The translations under genes were made by a program, and so were the position numbers. From Chloroflexota bacterium (GTDB lineage Bacteria > Chloroflexota > Anaerolineae > UBA2200), in contig JACIWW010000028.1 of assembly GCA_014360905.1 (NCBI GenBank), positions 1-36,645 on the forward strand: a DNA stretch of 36,645 nt. The letters are read 5' to 3'. Of this stretch, positions 16,341-25,517 are shown one piece after another; within the stretch, counting starts at the first letter, position 1, and every line of letters starts with the position of its first letter. The notes beneath the pieces are model-generated. The model ran no database searches, had not been told where the DNA came from, and worked only from the letters and a program-made list of their open reading frames with translations.

Positions 16341-17594
16341 TTATGGCAGTCTCCATTAACCGATAAGGCTCGGTTTGGAACAATTGCTTTGCGCGTATTC
16401 AATTGGTTATACATCCTGACAAGAGCAACGCTGGCACAGAGTACCAATGTAGGAACCATGGGCAAAGTATAACGGGCATCGCCATAGAAAAGGATTGCCC
16501 CCATGACTACGCGGATGATGAGAGCATGGAAAATGGCTACCTCCTGCCAACGTTGCCGCAGCAGCCAAGCTCCAGCCAGTGCCAAGAAAAGCCATGTACA
16601 TGCCACGCACCAGGGCCGTCAAAGGCAAGGGGTAATCGTGTTCGTAGCTGGCTACTGAGAGGGGCGAGAGAAGCCGTGCCAGCTTGTGCCATGTCAGCCT
16701 GACAAAATCGCCGGGATAGTGCACGATCCATTTTATGCCTAGCCGGTAGTACTCCCGCTCTGCCTGAGGCTCGGTGAAGCCCGGCAGGGCGGGAGGAAAA
16801 CCCTCACGGTGTCCGCCGAAGGCGTCAGGATTGTTGGCGCCATAGAAGGTGTACCCCCCATTGGTGGAGATGGGCACCCAGGCGTGAAAAACTCGGTAGT
16901 TGCGCACTGTCCAGGGCAGGATCACGGCAATAGCAGCGAGGACCACCAAGAGGCATTGCCCAAGCCTGTTGCGCCATGTTCTTCGCGGAGGAGCAATCCA
17001 CACCCACAGCACAACCAGCGGAACGAGCATCAGTGCGGCGGGCTTGGCCAGCGCTCCCAGTTCCAGCAAGGCGCCAAGGGCGACAAAGCCCACGCTGTGT
17101 GCACGCCTCTGCAAGTATGCGGCAACCCACAGAGTCAGCCCCAGCAACGCCATATAAAGTGCTTCCGCAATTAGCCAAGCGCCGAAATAGACCAGATGCG
17201 GATAGAGAGCCATGCCCAGCGCAGTGAGCAGAGCCACGCGTCGTCCAAAGACAATGTGGGCGGCACCTGCAGTAGCTCCAACGGCTATCGTGCCAAGGAC
17301 AGCTTGAGCCAGACGTGCCCATAGAGGGTGATATCCCAAGAGACGATACAATCCTGCCAGGAAAAAGGGATATAATGGCGGCCAAAAGGCGGTGTGATGT
17401 CCAGGAGTGGAAGCAAACCCATATCCCAATAGCAGATTCCGTGCGATGCCGTCGTAGGCGGCGGCATCGCCATGCAATGGATTGGCTTTCAGGAAGGGAT
17501 CAAGCTGGGGCGCCAGAAACGCATACACGATGCGCACGGCAAGCGCCAGCAGGACAATGGCCCAGAGACACTTTCTAACAGTTCTGGTTTGCAT
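16337..17594 (-). pseudogene. Frameshifted GT39-like (GT-C) membrane glycosyltransferase
   Basis: From ATG 17594 the frame encodes MQTRTVRKCLWAIVLLALAVRIVYAF, then the loop LHGDAAAYDGIARNLLLGYGF with the acidic residues of GT39/PMT-like enzymes, and multiple membrane segments. After MYMAFLG (near 16580) this frame turns into non-membrane sequence ending at 16407. The next frame continues LAGAWLLRQRWQEV and then YGDARYTLPMVPTLVL, the normal C-terminal membrane segments of the family, to a TGA at 16337 that overlaps the following ATG by 4 bases. A single extra base near 16580-16590, next to an AAGAAAAG run, explains it; removing it gives 419 codons including the stop. Either a recent mutation or a sequencing error. 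Confidence 0.8.
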
Positions 17595-17670
17595 TCGATT
17601 ATCTTCTTGGCACATTGTCGAGGACATCCTACATCCTGTTGAAAATTTCCAGCTATTCGCAGAGCAAACC

Positions 17671-17735
17671 GTCAACGAATAGAGGAACGAATGCGGCCAG
17701 CGTTTGATTCGTTTATTCGTCGGGCATTCGTTGAT
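17671..17735. repeat. ACGAAT/ATTCGT word repeat at the end of the secreted-protein gene
   Basis: The stretch holds six copies of ACGAAT or its complement ATTCGT, including TCAACGAAT (17672-17680) matched by ATTCGTTGA (17726-17734). The last codons and the TAA of the 855-aa gene (stop 17713-17715) lie inside it. Confidence 0.55.
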
Positions 17736-20280
17736 GGCTTTCCTCTTGTTCCCCTGTCATGCCCCCATTCAGGATCAATCCCAGCACAGCCACAGCCGCT
17801 AAGCCGGCACTGCTCAGCAGGAGTGCCACCGGCCAGGTGAAGCGCACGCCGTCGTAGGCTTCTCTGGCGGCAAACATCTGCGGCATAGGCGCCGGTGCCA
17901 CATCCAACTCCAGGCGCGCCATGGAACCGATTTCGGTTTCGCCTGGCACTGCTCCTGCCGTATTCGCCTCCACCCACACTGTCCATCGCCCGGGCTGGGC
18001 TGGCGGCCAGTGGTGCTCCCACACGTATTCGCTTTCCCCGGGCACGGCGACTCGCTCCTCTGCCAGCAACAGCGGTTTGTCTCCCTCGTGGGCAACGTAC
18101 AGCCGCACAGGCAAGGATTGGCAATCGCGCAGACCGCTATTACGCAACACGGCACGGATGGTGGTCCATTGCAGTTGCTGGGGTGCAGGAGGGTCGCAGG
18201 AGAGCTGCTCAGGAGGCAGGGCGATATGTGGTTGTGTAAGGGGTTGCGCACGAAAGGTGCCGTCATAAGTGATTAGATAGGAGCCAGCCGGCAAATCCGT
18301 CACTCCCAAGCCATGGTTATCGTCCAGGACGCGAAAGCCAGGCCGGAGATGGAGCACAAAGCGGAACCCACCAGCGGTCAAGCGGAAATCCTCTATCCTG
18401 GCCTCTTTGATCTCGGTAGTTGGGCCTTGAAACTGTGCCATCATGCCCAGGAAATCATCTGGGGCGAAATCCTTATGGTGACGCTCCAATTGCTTGCTCA
18501 AGGCGAGCCATTCCTCGTGGTTGCGCGGCGGCAGGGTCTCGAACAGACTGTGCGGCACCTGGCTCTGCACCAGTTTGACTAGCTCCGCATCGCCGTAGAG
18601 CAGATACCCATGGCTCCATTGCAGCGACTTGAGCGGAGTTTCTACCAGGGGCTCTTGTTCGGCGACTTTCTGGTCTGATTCTCCTTCGGCAGGCGTTTCT
18701 GGTTGCGGATGGATGGTGAACATCCACTGGTCGAGATAGCCATCGCCGTCCAAATCCTTGTACCGTATGCGATACGCATCGTCCGTGTTCCATACCCCGC
18801 CCCAAGCGTGGCGCAGATGTAACTTGCGATCAACTGGGCTGAAGTAAAGCCAAGGTTGTTGGTGTAGGTCCGGGGTATACTCCATTCGCAACCCAACGCG
18901 AATGTCTTGCACCTCTTCCATGGGTGGCTGTTCCACGAGGCCAGTTATGTATAAATCACGCCATTCTCTGGAGAACCCTTCGTAAATGCCCTCGGATGAG
19001 GAGTATTGTCTACCTTCCACGGAAACAAACTGCGTGGCATCCCAACTGCGGTTGACCACCCAATCAGAATATTCCGCATAGGGCACAGTCTGAACAGTAA
19101 AATCTGGGAAGGTCACGACGTGTGTAATCTCGTGACGCCCGATAAGCCCAACCTTGTAGTCCCAAAAGTTATCGTTGTCCTGATCCCAGGAATAACGGAT
19201 GCTCTCTATAGGCATGGAGAAACGACCGAAGAGAAAAACAGGATCGTAAGCCCCGGCGTATTCATTGCGAATCGCCAATTCTGGATAACCATCTTGATCG
19301 GCGGCTAGATCATAGAAAGCGAACGGGTTTTCGAAATTGGCGTAGGTGTTACTCTCATTTGGACCAAATCTTGGGAATGAATAAATGAACCAGTTTGATT
19401 CGCCACCTCTGGAGGCTACAAACTCTGCTACTTGAGCGATGCAAGAAGTCTGCCACTTTATTTGCACCGGTGGTGCTGCCTCACCATAGTGCTTGATGTA
19501 ATCAGCCAGATTCCCCAGGTAAGGCCAGAAGATAAAGTGCTCTGGTAGCACTTCGCTGTCGTTAACGTTCACTGCAAGTTCGGTGCGGATATAGTGCTCG
19601 ACTGGCACCGGTATGTAGGCCTGCCTTATTTCATAGTCTGGGCGACCATCATAGTCCAGGTCACGCACCTGAATGATTGAATCCGCTTTCCCATCGGCTA
19701 TCCAAACGAGACTAGGAAAGGCCTGACGAATCCACTCCACATACGAATTGAATATGGTGCGGACAGGACCATCTACCTCGATATCCAAGTTGTAGTTGGT
19801 TTTGCCCTCGCGGACCCACCACCCGTCTGGCGCGATGAGGCGTACTGTAGGATATTTGCTTTCCACGGTGATTATCCTGCCGTTAGTCATAGTGTATTCG
19901 ACTGCCCCACTTCCATCTTGGTCATCGTACAAATCTGCAATTAGCCTGCCGGCGTTTCGCTGAAAATCTATGATCAAATTCGCTTTGCCATCGCTGCCTG
20001 CGTCAAAGACCCAGATCTCGTCCTCAAAACCCACGCTTTCTCTCCAATCCCGAGCGGGATCTAGATTGCCAGCGTGGTCGAATACATAGACGGTATCCCT
20101 CTCCGTGGTAAAGTTACAGCCCTGCAGGACGATCGCATCCGGTTTTCCGTCGCCGTCCACATCCTGGTATGTGCCTTGGCAGATCTCTAGGCGCTGAGCT
20201 GCAACACTCTGTGCCGGCAGAAACAGCGACGCTACAGTCAGGCATAGGGCAAGCATGAGGAAATTGCTGATTTTTCTCAT
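17713..20280 (-). CDS. Secreted, C-terminally anchored protein with Asp-rich Ca-binding-like repeats
   Basis: An 855-aa protein I cannot name. A signal peptide is clear (hydrophobic core FLMLALCLTVASLF, cleavage near QSVAA/QR at 28-29). Several acidic loops resemble EF-hand-like or VCBS/FG-GAP calcium loops: DVDGDGKPDAIVLQG (40-54), DLDYDGRPDYEI, DQDGYPELAI, DQDNDNFWDYKV and DLDGDGYLDQWMF. About residues 700-800 look like an Ig-like/CARDB domain (WTTIRAVLRNSGLRDC; RWTVWVEANTAGAVPGE). A single membrane segment near 817-838 and a short charged tail anchor it. Its start overlaps the upstream methyltransferase stop by one base (TGATG). Set inside the glycan locus, it may be the glycosylated surface protein or an accessory exported factor; that is inference. 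Confidence 0.72.
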   Translation of the reverse strand: MRKISNFLMLALCLTVASLFLPAQSVAAQRLEICQGTYQDVDGDGKPDAIVLQGCNFTTERDTVYVFDHAGNLDPARDWRESVGFEDEIWVFDAGSDGKANLIIDFQRNAGRLIADLYDDQDGSGAVEYTMTNGRIITVESKYPTVRLIAPDGWWVREGKTNYNLDIEVDGPVRTIFNSYVEWIRQAFPSLVWIADGKADSIIQVRDLDYDGRPDYEIRQAYIPVPVEHYIRTELAVNVNDSEVLPEHFIFWPYLGNLADYIKHYGEAAPPVQIKWQTSCIAQVAEFVASRGGESNWFIYSFPRFGPNESNTYANFENPFAFYDLAADQDGYPELAIRNEYAGAYDPVFLFGRFSMPIESIRYSWDQDNDNFWDYKVGLIGRHEITHVVTFPDFTVQTVPYAEYSDWVVNRSWDATQFVSVEGRQYSSSEGIYEGFSREWRDLYITGLVEQPPMEEVQDIRVGLRMEYTPDLHQQPWLYFSPVDRKLHLRHAWGGVWNTDDAYRIRYKDLDGDGYLDQWMFTIHPQPETPAEGESDQKVAEQEPLVETPLKSLQWSHGYLLYGDAELVKLVQSQVPHSLFETLPPRNHEEWLALSKQLERHHKDFAPDDFLGMMAQFQGPTTEIKEARIEDFRLTAGGFRFVLHLRPGFRVLDDNHGLGVTDLPAGSYLITYDGTFRAQPLTQPHIALPPEQLSCDPPAPQQLQWTTIRAVLRNSGLRDCQSLPVRLYVAHEGDKPLLLAEERVAVPGESEYVWEHHWPPAQPGRWTVWVEANTAGAVPGETEIGSMARLELDVAPAPMPQMFAAREAYDGVRFTWPVALLLSSAGLAAVAVLGLILNGGMTGEQEESHQRMPDE

Positions 20281-21026
20281 CAGGACTCGATCCCGTGACC
20301 GTCCGGACCCAATTCCTTGGTGGCTATCACGCCGAAGCCCCCACCGGTTTGATGAGAGAGGAAATCCAATCGTGCCAAGGCGCTGAGCAAAATGGCGGTG
20401 AACAGCCCTACCCCTGGTATCCTGGATAGCCGGCTACGATGTGCCATGTCCGCCAATTCACGCGCTAAGGTAGAGAAGGCGCGATAGAACTCGAAGGTCC
20501 CTATCAGCTTCAGACCTGCTGCTTCCACCAAGCTGGACAATTCACGTCTGGAGTAGTTTCGGATGTGCTCTGGGTAGCAGATAGGCCGCAGATACCATAG
20601 CCTGTCCTTGAGCATAGCTGTCGCTACCAACTTCCCTCCACGATTGAGCACCCGTACCATTTCACAAGCCGCGCGCTGGTCCTCAGGGATATTGTCCAGC
20701 ACGTCAATGGACAAGACTTTGTCGAAGCTGTTGTTGGAGAAAGGCAAAGCTGTCGCAGAGGCGACGACAAAGGCGGTATTTCCGTAGCCCTGTTGTTCAG
20801 AGTGTTTCTTGGCTTCGTGCACCGAACGCAAGCGCAGGTCCAGCCCCACTATGCTGTGAACGCGTGGTGCCATGGCCAGGGTCCACAGGACTGACCCACA
20901 ACCGATGTCTGGCATCCTGTCATCGCGCTTCAAATCTAACCATCTGAACACAGGCGGCGCAGTGTATCTGCCATTCTGGCCACAAAACCCAAAACGGGTT
21001 GTAGAGGTTTCTTCACCGTCATTCAA
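20280..21026 (-). CDS. Class I SAM-dependent methyltransferase
   Basis: A 248-aa protein of the Methyltransf_11 type. Motif I is DIGCGSVLWTLAMA near residues 39-52 (the usual third Gly is Val), then VGLDLRLRSV (acidic residue for SAM ribose), VVASATALPFSNNSFDKVLSIDVLDNI (motifs II-III) and LNRGGKLVATA. It starts with TTG at 21026, overlapping the upstream GT4 stop (TTGA), and has no convincing Shine-Dalgarno, so translation is probably coupled. The C-terminus may hold a membrane-associated helix (GVGLFTAILLSALARL). Substrate unknown; between a GT4 and a secreted protein, methylation of a glycan unit is plausible. Confidence 0.78.
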   Translation of the reverse strand: MNDGEETSTTRFGFCGQNGRYTAPPVFRWLDLKRDDRMPDIGCGSVLWTLAMAPRVHSIVGLDLRLRSVHEAKKHSEQQGYGNTAFVVASATALPFSNNSFDKVLSIDVLDNIPEDQRAACEMVRVLNRGGKLVATAMLKDRLWYLRPICYPEHIRNYSRRELSSLVEAAGLKLIGTFEFYRAFSTLARELADMAHRSRLSRIPGVGLFTAILLSALARLDFLSHQTGGGFGVIATKELGPDGHGIES

Positions 21027-22072
21027 ATCGTCACGATGATCTCGTAGACTTCTGCAAGTCGTTCAACCACTTTTCGAAAGTCAAACTGCAGCGCTTTCTC
21101 CCGTGACTGTTTGCCGAGTTGTTGCCTAAGAGCTGAATCAGAACACAATTGCATAATGGCCTCAGCAATTGCTTGGGCATCTTTTCTTGGAGTTAGCATT
21201 GCACAAGTTTCGTCTACATAATCTCGAATACCACCCACATCGGTGACCACAATGGGCAGGCCACAGGCCATCGCTTCAAGTACTGCGTTGTTTGCCGTGC
21301 AATCCTGTAGAGGGAAGACAGCCAAGTCTGCTTGCTGGTACAATCGCAAAAGATCATCGTCGGATATGTGTGAGTAGACTCTGACATGAGGCAACCCCAC
21401 AAACACATGACCGCGTTCCGGATGTGTCACGACAGCGAAATGAATATCTGATTCCTTTCGCTCTACAGTAGCAGCGGCAAGAGCGAGCGTATCGAAATCC
21501 CGCAGGTGTGTGCCAACGGATAGAACCAACTTGGAATCAATCTTTGACCCTTCGCCTGGCTGGAAGTAATCCGTGTCAACGCCGTGAGGGATAACGAACA
21601 CGCGGTTCGACCCAACAAAACGAGTCAGATAATCAACTTGATTGCTGGCAACAGCAAGGGCCGCGGTTAGCCTTTGTAAAACAGGGCCACTTACTCCTTT
21701 GCACAACTCGTCCGGTGGTTGATGGTATGTGGCAATCACTTTATGCCCTCGGAACCCATTCAGCAACGGTATATAGCGGCAGTCGGTGTCCCCATTCAGA
21801 AAGTGGTACAGTTCGTTTTTCCGCAGCCACATATCCATGAAGGTGGAAAGTTCGAGGCGGAGTGCAGAGAAAGTGTACCAAGGAGATCCTGAGATAAACG
21901 CACAGGCCGTGTTGAGTAGTGCAGGCAGACGGCCATGCGGCCACCGGGGGGTTGTGGGCGCAGACACGCGCCTACCCATGTATCGGAAAATCTGAGCATA
22001 CCCAGAGTGACTACTGTGATGAGCCCCTAACAAGGTGGCATAATTTACCGCAATGTCCAACTTGTTGTTCAA
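21023..22072 (-). CDS. GT4-family glycosyltransferase
   Basis: A 349-aa GT-B protein. The C-terminal domain shows VLSVGTHLRDFDTLALAAA, VRVYSHISDDDLLRLYQQADLAVFPL and ANNAVLEAMACGLPIVVTDVGGI. The first Glu of the E-x7-E motif is Cys (DCTANNAVLEAM), a variant known in some GT4 subgroups. The N-terminal region is shorter and less regular than in the neighbouring GT4 enzymes. The start appears to be TTG at 22072 with AGGAGG only two bases away, or a TTG four codons later (22060); both are possible. Follows the flippase gene by 6 bases. Donor and acceptor unknown. Confidence 0.8.
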   Translation of the reverse strand: MNNKLDIAVNYATLLGAHHSSHSGYAQIFRYMGRRVSAPTTPRWPHGRLPALLNTACAFISGSPWYTFSALRLELSTFMDMWLRKNELYHFLNGDTDCRYIPLLNGFRGHKVIATYHQPPDELCKGVSGPVLQRLTAALAVASNQVDYLTRFVGSNRVFVIPHGVDTDYFQPGEGSKIDSKLVLSVGTHLRDFDTLALAAATVERKESDIHFAVVTHPERGHVFVGLPHVRVYSHISDDDLLRLYQQADLAVFPLQDCTANNAVLEAMACGLPIVVTDVGGIRDYVDETCAMLTPRKDAQAIAEAIMQLCSDSALRQQLGKQSREKALQFDFRKVVERLAEVYEIIVTI

Positions 22073-22078
22073 AACCTC

Positions 22079-23551
22079 CTAATGCAAAATGCTCTCTTTT
22101 ACCGTGGTCCAGACAAAGCACATGAGGCGTCTTGGTTCCAACTGATGATATATCTCGGGATAAAACATCCAAAATATGAGGGCGTACAGCATAACCCCAG
22201 CGGGGACCAAGACGGCCAGCACTGCCAGCGGCGCGGGATGGTATAGCGATAAAATCCTGTGCCCCAGGGCCACACCAAAACCCATGATATTAGCCGCTAC
22301 GAAAGGCGGTCCAGTGGCATTCAATACTAAGTGAAATGACCAATCCATTGCGCGCAAAGCAATCAGCAAGTAAAGCCATGTAGCCACACCGGAGATTGCT
22401 GCCGTTGCAGCCGCGACACCTACTGCGCCATAGCGTGCACTGACCAATAAGCCAGGGAGAAAGATGGGGGTATAGACAAGGTTGAATTTCATTGGGATAT
22501 CTGGTCGTCCAACAGCGTTCAGCAACTGCCCGGCATGTGCACTAATACTGCGTCCCAAGGCGTAGATCGCTAGCAGGCGCAAAGGCATTACTGCAGGTTG
22601 CCAACGCGAGCCAACGAGCGCGATAATCAGTTCATTGGCCAAGATGACCATGCCTACCAAAATAGGGAATCCCAACAGCGCTGAGAGACGCATAGCTGTA
22701 ACAAACGTCCTCTGCAACTCCTCACGCTGGTGTTGCAGTTGGGCAAACACTGGAAAACTGGCTCGACCAACAATTAGGCTGATCGTAGTGACGGGCAACA
22801 TGGCTAGATTATATGCTAGGAGGTATATGCCAAGCACCGCCGGACCAAGCTGCTGACCCAAGATGAGATAGTCAGCATTGTGGTTCAAGTAGGCTAACCC
22901 ATCGCTCACAAACATGTTACGGCCATAAATAATTAACCCGCTGTAGTGACGCTTGCTTGCCCAACCCGATGGACGCCAACGGCATAGCCACCAGTTCATC
23001 AGCGTGCTCACACATTGGGCAGCCAGCCGCCCCAGCACAAGCGACCAGACACCAAACCCAGCAGCAGCCAGTCCCACTGCAACGAGCGCATTGCTCAATG
23101 CCGAACTGACTGCGACCTTCATCACCGGGTCGAACCGCAGCTCCTTAACCAATAGGGTGGTATGTACATTTCCCAATGCAGTAATGCAATAACCAAGGGC
23201 ATAGACCAGCAGGATTGGCTGCACAAGCGGAGCACGGTAGAACTCGGCAGCCCAACCACTGATGAGGGCTTGGAGTACACCTAATCCTACACCCACGCCG
23301 AGCCCTAGCCAGAAAGCAGCGTTGGTGTACTCCTCAGTTTCATCGCGTTTATGGATGAGTGCGCTACCGATGCCCAGATTGCCCAACAAAGTGACTGCTT
23401 CAGAGACTGTCAAAGCCATCGTTACCAAACCAAAGTCCTGGGGAAGGAGCAAACGTGCCAGCAGAATATTGCTGATAAAGGCCGTTGCCCGCTCAGCGAA
23501 CACACCAACCCCTATGGTTATGACACCCCGACGTATGCTTAGTTCGTGCAC
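22079..23551 (-). CDS. wzx: Wzx-type lipid-linked oligosaccharide flippase (MOP superfamily)
   Basis: A 490-aa inner-membrane protein with about 12-14 hydrophobic segments that should flip the undecaprenyl- or polyprenyl-linked unit. The N-terminus GVITIGVGVFAERATAFISN followed by ILLARLLLPQDFGLVTMALTV is typical of the polysaccharide export (RfbX/PST) group, and LGPAVLGIYLLAYNLAMLPV continues the pattern. The open frame extends to 23647, but GTG at 23551 has GAAGG 8 bases ahead and lies 13 bases past the methyltransferase stop, so it is preferred. The presence of this gene and a Wzy-like gene in the same window argues for Wzx/Wzy-dependent assembly rather than an ABC exporter. Confidence 0.88.
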   Translation of the reverse strand: MHELSIRRGVITIGVGVFAERATAFISNILLARLLLPQDFGLVTMALTVSEAVTLLGNLGIGSALIHKRDETEEYTNAAFWLGLGVGVGLGVLQALISGWAAEFYRAPLVQPILLVYALGYCITALGNVHTTLLVKELRFDPVMKVAVSSALSNALVAVGLAAAGFGVWSLVLGRLAAQCVSTLMNWWLCRWRPSGWASKRHYSGLIIYGRNMFVSDGLAYLNHNADYLILGQQLGPAVLGIYLLAYNLAMLPVTTISLIVGRASFPVFAQLQHQREELQRTFVTAMRLSALLGFPILVGMVILANELIIALVGSRWQPAVMPLRLLAIYALGRSISAHAGQLLNAVGRPDIPMKFNLVYTPIFLPGLLVSARYGAVGVAAATAAISGVATWLYLLIALRAMDWSFHLVLNATGPPFVAANIMGFGVALGHRILSLYHPAPLAVLAVLVPAGVMLYALIFWMFYPEIYHQLEPRRLMCFVWTTVKESILH

Positions 23552-23564
23552 GGCGCAACCTTCA

Positions 23565-24281
23565 CTAGAAATTGCAGCGAAAAAACGAGGGGAACCGACG
23601 CGCAAGGCACTTATACCATGAGAGGGGCAACATACGTGGGCGAGCAACGGTCATGGCATCGTAGAAGCGCTGTGAGATGCTGAAACCAGCCAATGTGACC
23701 AAACGCTCGAAGCCACGCAATGTGAAAAAGCGTATATGAACGTAATTCCATTCCTCTGAGGTCTCAGTATGTGCATGCCATGGCAATACAAGGTTGCCAC
23801 CAACCAAAACCCGCAGCCGCATGTACCAGAAAAAATGATTGGGTACTGCTAGGATGGCATAGCCATCTTTTCGAAGGACCCTCCGTATCTCCTGTAGGAC
23901 AAATTTTGGGTCAAACAGATGCTCTAACAGATCAGTGCAGATAACAATGTCGAAATGCTCGTCTGGAAACGGTATCCCTTGCTCTTCCACATTTACTTGA
24001 TGAGTTACCAGTCCTCGCTTAGCAGCGAATTCCAGAGCGGGTCCCGAGATATCAATGCCGTGAACTTCGTTAGATCGGGTCAAAAATTGGACTTGTACCC
24101 CAGGTCCACACCCAACATCCAAGATGCGTTTTCCTGTTAACAATGTAGGAAAACAAAACCTAATCCGATCCTGGGGCCTATTGAGATCATCGAGCAGTGA
24201 GCTCTTGGCATACGCGTTCTCGTAGAAATCTGCCACCCCTGTCCTGGGGCTCTGTTGAGTTGGTGGGGCATTATTGGTCAT
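23565..24281 (-). CDS. Class I SAM-dependent methyltransferase
   Basis: A 238-aa methyltransferase with motif I RILDVGCGPGVQVQFL at about 52-67, VHGIDISGPALEFA, PFPDEHFDIVICTDLLEHLFDPKFVL and LRKDGYAILAVPN, an intact set. The tail carries a short hydrophobic patch (FFWYMRLRVLVGGNLVLPWH). ATG at 24281 has AAGGCG about 12 bases ahead, a rather distant ribosome site. It sits between a GT4 gene (ending 34 bases upstream) and the flippase. A sugar O-methyltransferase role is likely but not provable from sequence. Confidence 0.85.
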   Translation of the reverse strand: MTNNAPPTQQSPRTGVADFYENAYAKSSLLDDLNRPQDRIRFCFPTLLTGKRILDVGCGPGVQVQFLTRSNEVHGIDISGPALEFAAKRGLVTHQVNVEEQGIPFPDEHFDIVICTDLLEHLFDPKFVLQEIRRVLRKDGYAILAVPNHFFWYMRLRVLVGGNLVLPWHAHTETSEEWNYVHIRFFTLRGFERLVTLAGFSISQRFYDAMTVARPRMLPLSWYKCLARRFPSFFRCNF

Positions 24282-24315
24282 AAGCAGTCAACGCCTTAGT
24301 AGTCAGATAGCAGAG

Positions 24316-25458
24316 TTAGACAAAGCGTTGGTAGACCTCTGTACGCATCCTGCGGACTATCACAGACCAATCTAATTCTCGGCATGCGAACTCACGCGCC
24401 GCTTTTCGCATCCTGTTGGCTAATGCTGCGTCACGGAGTATTTGTATAATGCGCTGCGCAATAGCAGAGGGATTGCGGGGGTCTATGGTAAACCCTGTTA
24501 CTCCATCATCCACAAACTCGCCGATGCCCCCAATAGCAGATGTAATAACGGGCACTTGGCACGCCATTGCCTCAAAAAGTACGCGAGGAGTCACGCGGCT
24601 CAACCGGGGTAGGACAAATACGTCCGTGGCAGAGTAGAAAAGAGGAAGCCTCTCTAAAGCCACTGGCCCATGCCACTGCACTTGGTTTGTGAGGTCCGCG
24701 TGTTGTACTACCTCCTGTAATTTATGCAAGTCTGGGCCACTGCCTACTATATGTAATACAACATCCGGTATATCCTTTGCAATGGAACCCATTGCCTCAA
24801 TGAGATACTCAGCACCGTTTTCCTTTTGGAGCCGACCCACGAACAGTACACTGGGAGAATCACCCCAACCCAATTCTGCTCGCGCTCCTGATATGGGCTG
24901 AAATACGTTTGTATCAACTCCTAGAGGTATCTGGACAACACGTTCTGGGCTAGCTCCTGAAATTACCCACCACTTTTGCATCTCCGCGCTTGTAGCAATA
25001 ATACAAGCACAATATTTTGCAGATAGTCGCGCAGCTACCTTATACACCTGAGTCGTAAGCCAATCAAATTCGTTGATGTTTTCAATCCGCTCAAATATGT
25101 TACCCGGTGTGGTCAGTATCACAGGCGTTCCATTGCTAAGGAACGCGAAGATGGCCGTTGCAAGATATTCAGGCACATGGATAATGTCTACTCTGCCCAA
25201 TCTTCTGATATCGAGCCAACCTCGAAGTACAGTAAGCATACGCCCCGCTATATTGCGGTAACCCATGGGAGGGACGGGAAAAAAGTGCATCAGTGCACCT
25301 TTGGGTGGCTTTGCACCCTTTGGGTAAGGTGGAGCAACAATGTGTACCTCATCCCCAAGGGCGACCAAATGCTTTGCCCAGTTCCACACCAGGTCGCTTA
25401 ATCCAGTGATGCCGGGCCGGCCGCGTTCGAAGATGTAGTCAAAGAGCACGATTTTCAT
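24316..25458 (-). CDS. GT4-family glycosyltransferase
   Basis: A 380-aa GT-B enzyme. N-terminal MKIVLFDYIFERGRPGITGLSDLVWNWAKHL; C-terminal PSVLFVGRLQKENGAEYLIEAM, VLHIVGSGPDLHKLQEVV, and LPLFYSATDVFVLPRL. In the E-x7-E motif the first Glu is replaced by Arg (RVTPRVLFEAMACQVPV), which is unusual and may affect donor binding. Start ATG with GAGG 6 bases ahead. To the eye the gene is AT-richer than the heptose genes (not counted), possibly a sign of separate acquisition. Specificity unknown. Confidence 0.85.
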   Translation of the reverse strand: MKIVLFDYIFERGRPGITGLSDLVWNWAKHLVALGDEVHIVAPPYPKGAKPPKGALMHFFPVPPMGYRNIAGRMLTVLRGWLDIRRLGRVDIIHVPEYLATAIFAFLSNGTPVILTTPGNIFERIENINEFDWLTTQVYKVAARLSAKYCACIIATSAEMQKWWVISGASPERVVQIPLGVDTNVFQPISGARAELGWGDSPSVLFVGRLQKENGAEYLIEAMGSIAKDIPDVVLHIVGSGPDLHKLQEVVQHADLTNQVQWHGPVALERLPLFYSATDVFVLPRLSRVTPRVLFEAMACQVPVITSAIGGIGEFVDDGVTGFTIDPRNPSAIAQRIIQILRDAALANRMRKAAREFACRELDWSVIVRRMRTEVYQRFV

Positions 25459-25517
25459 CCTATACCTCGTGGTATCGGCGTCAATTTGCGTCTTGTTCCT
25501 TAAGACGAAACCAGGGT

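Noticed and set aside
25489-25507. CGTCTT/AAGACG hairpin between the GT-C-like and GT4 genes as a terminator
   Set aside because: Six-base stem with no following T-run on the transcribed strand; too weak and likely chance.
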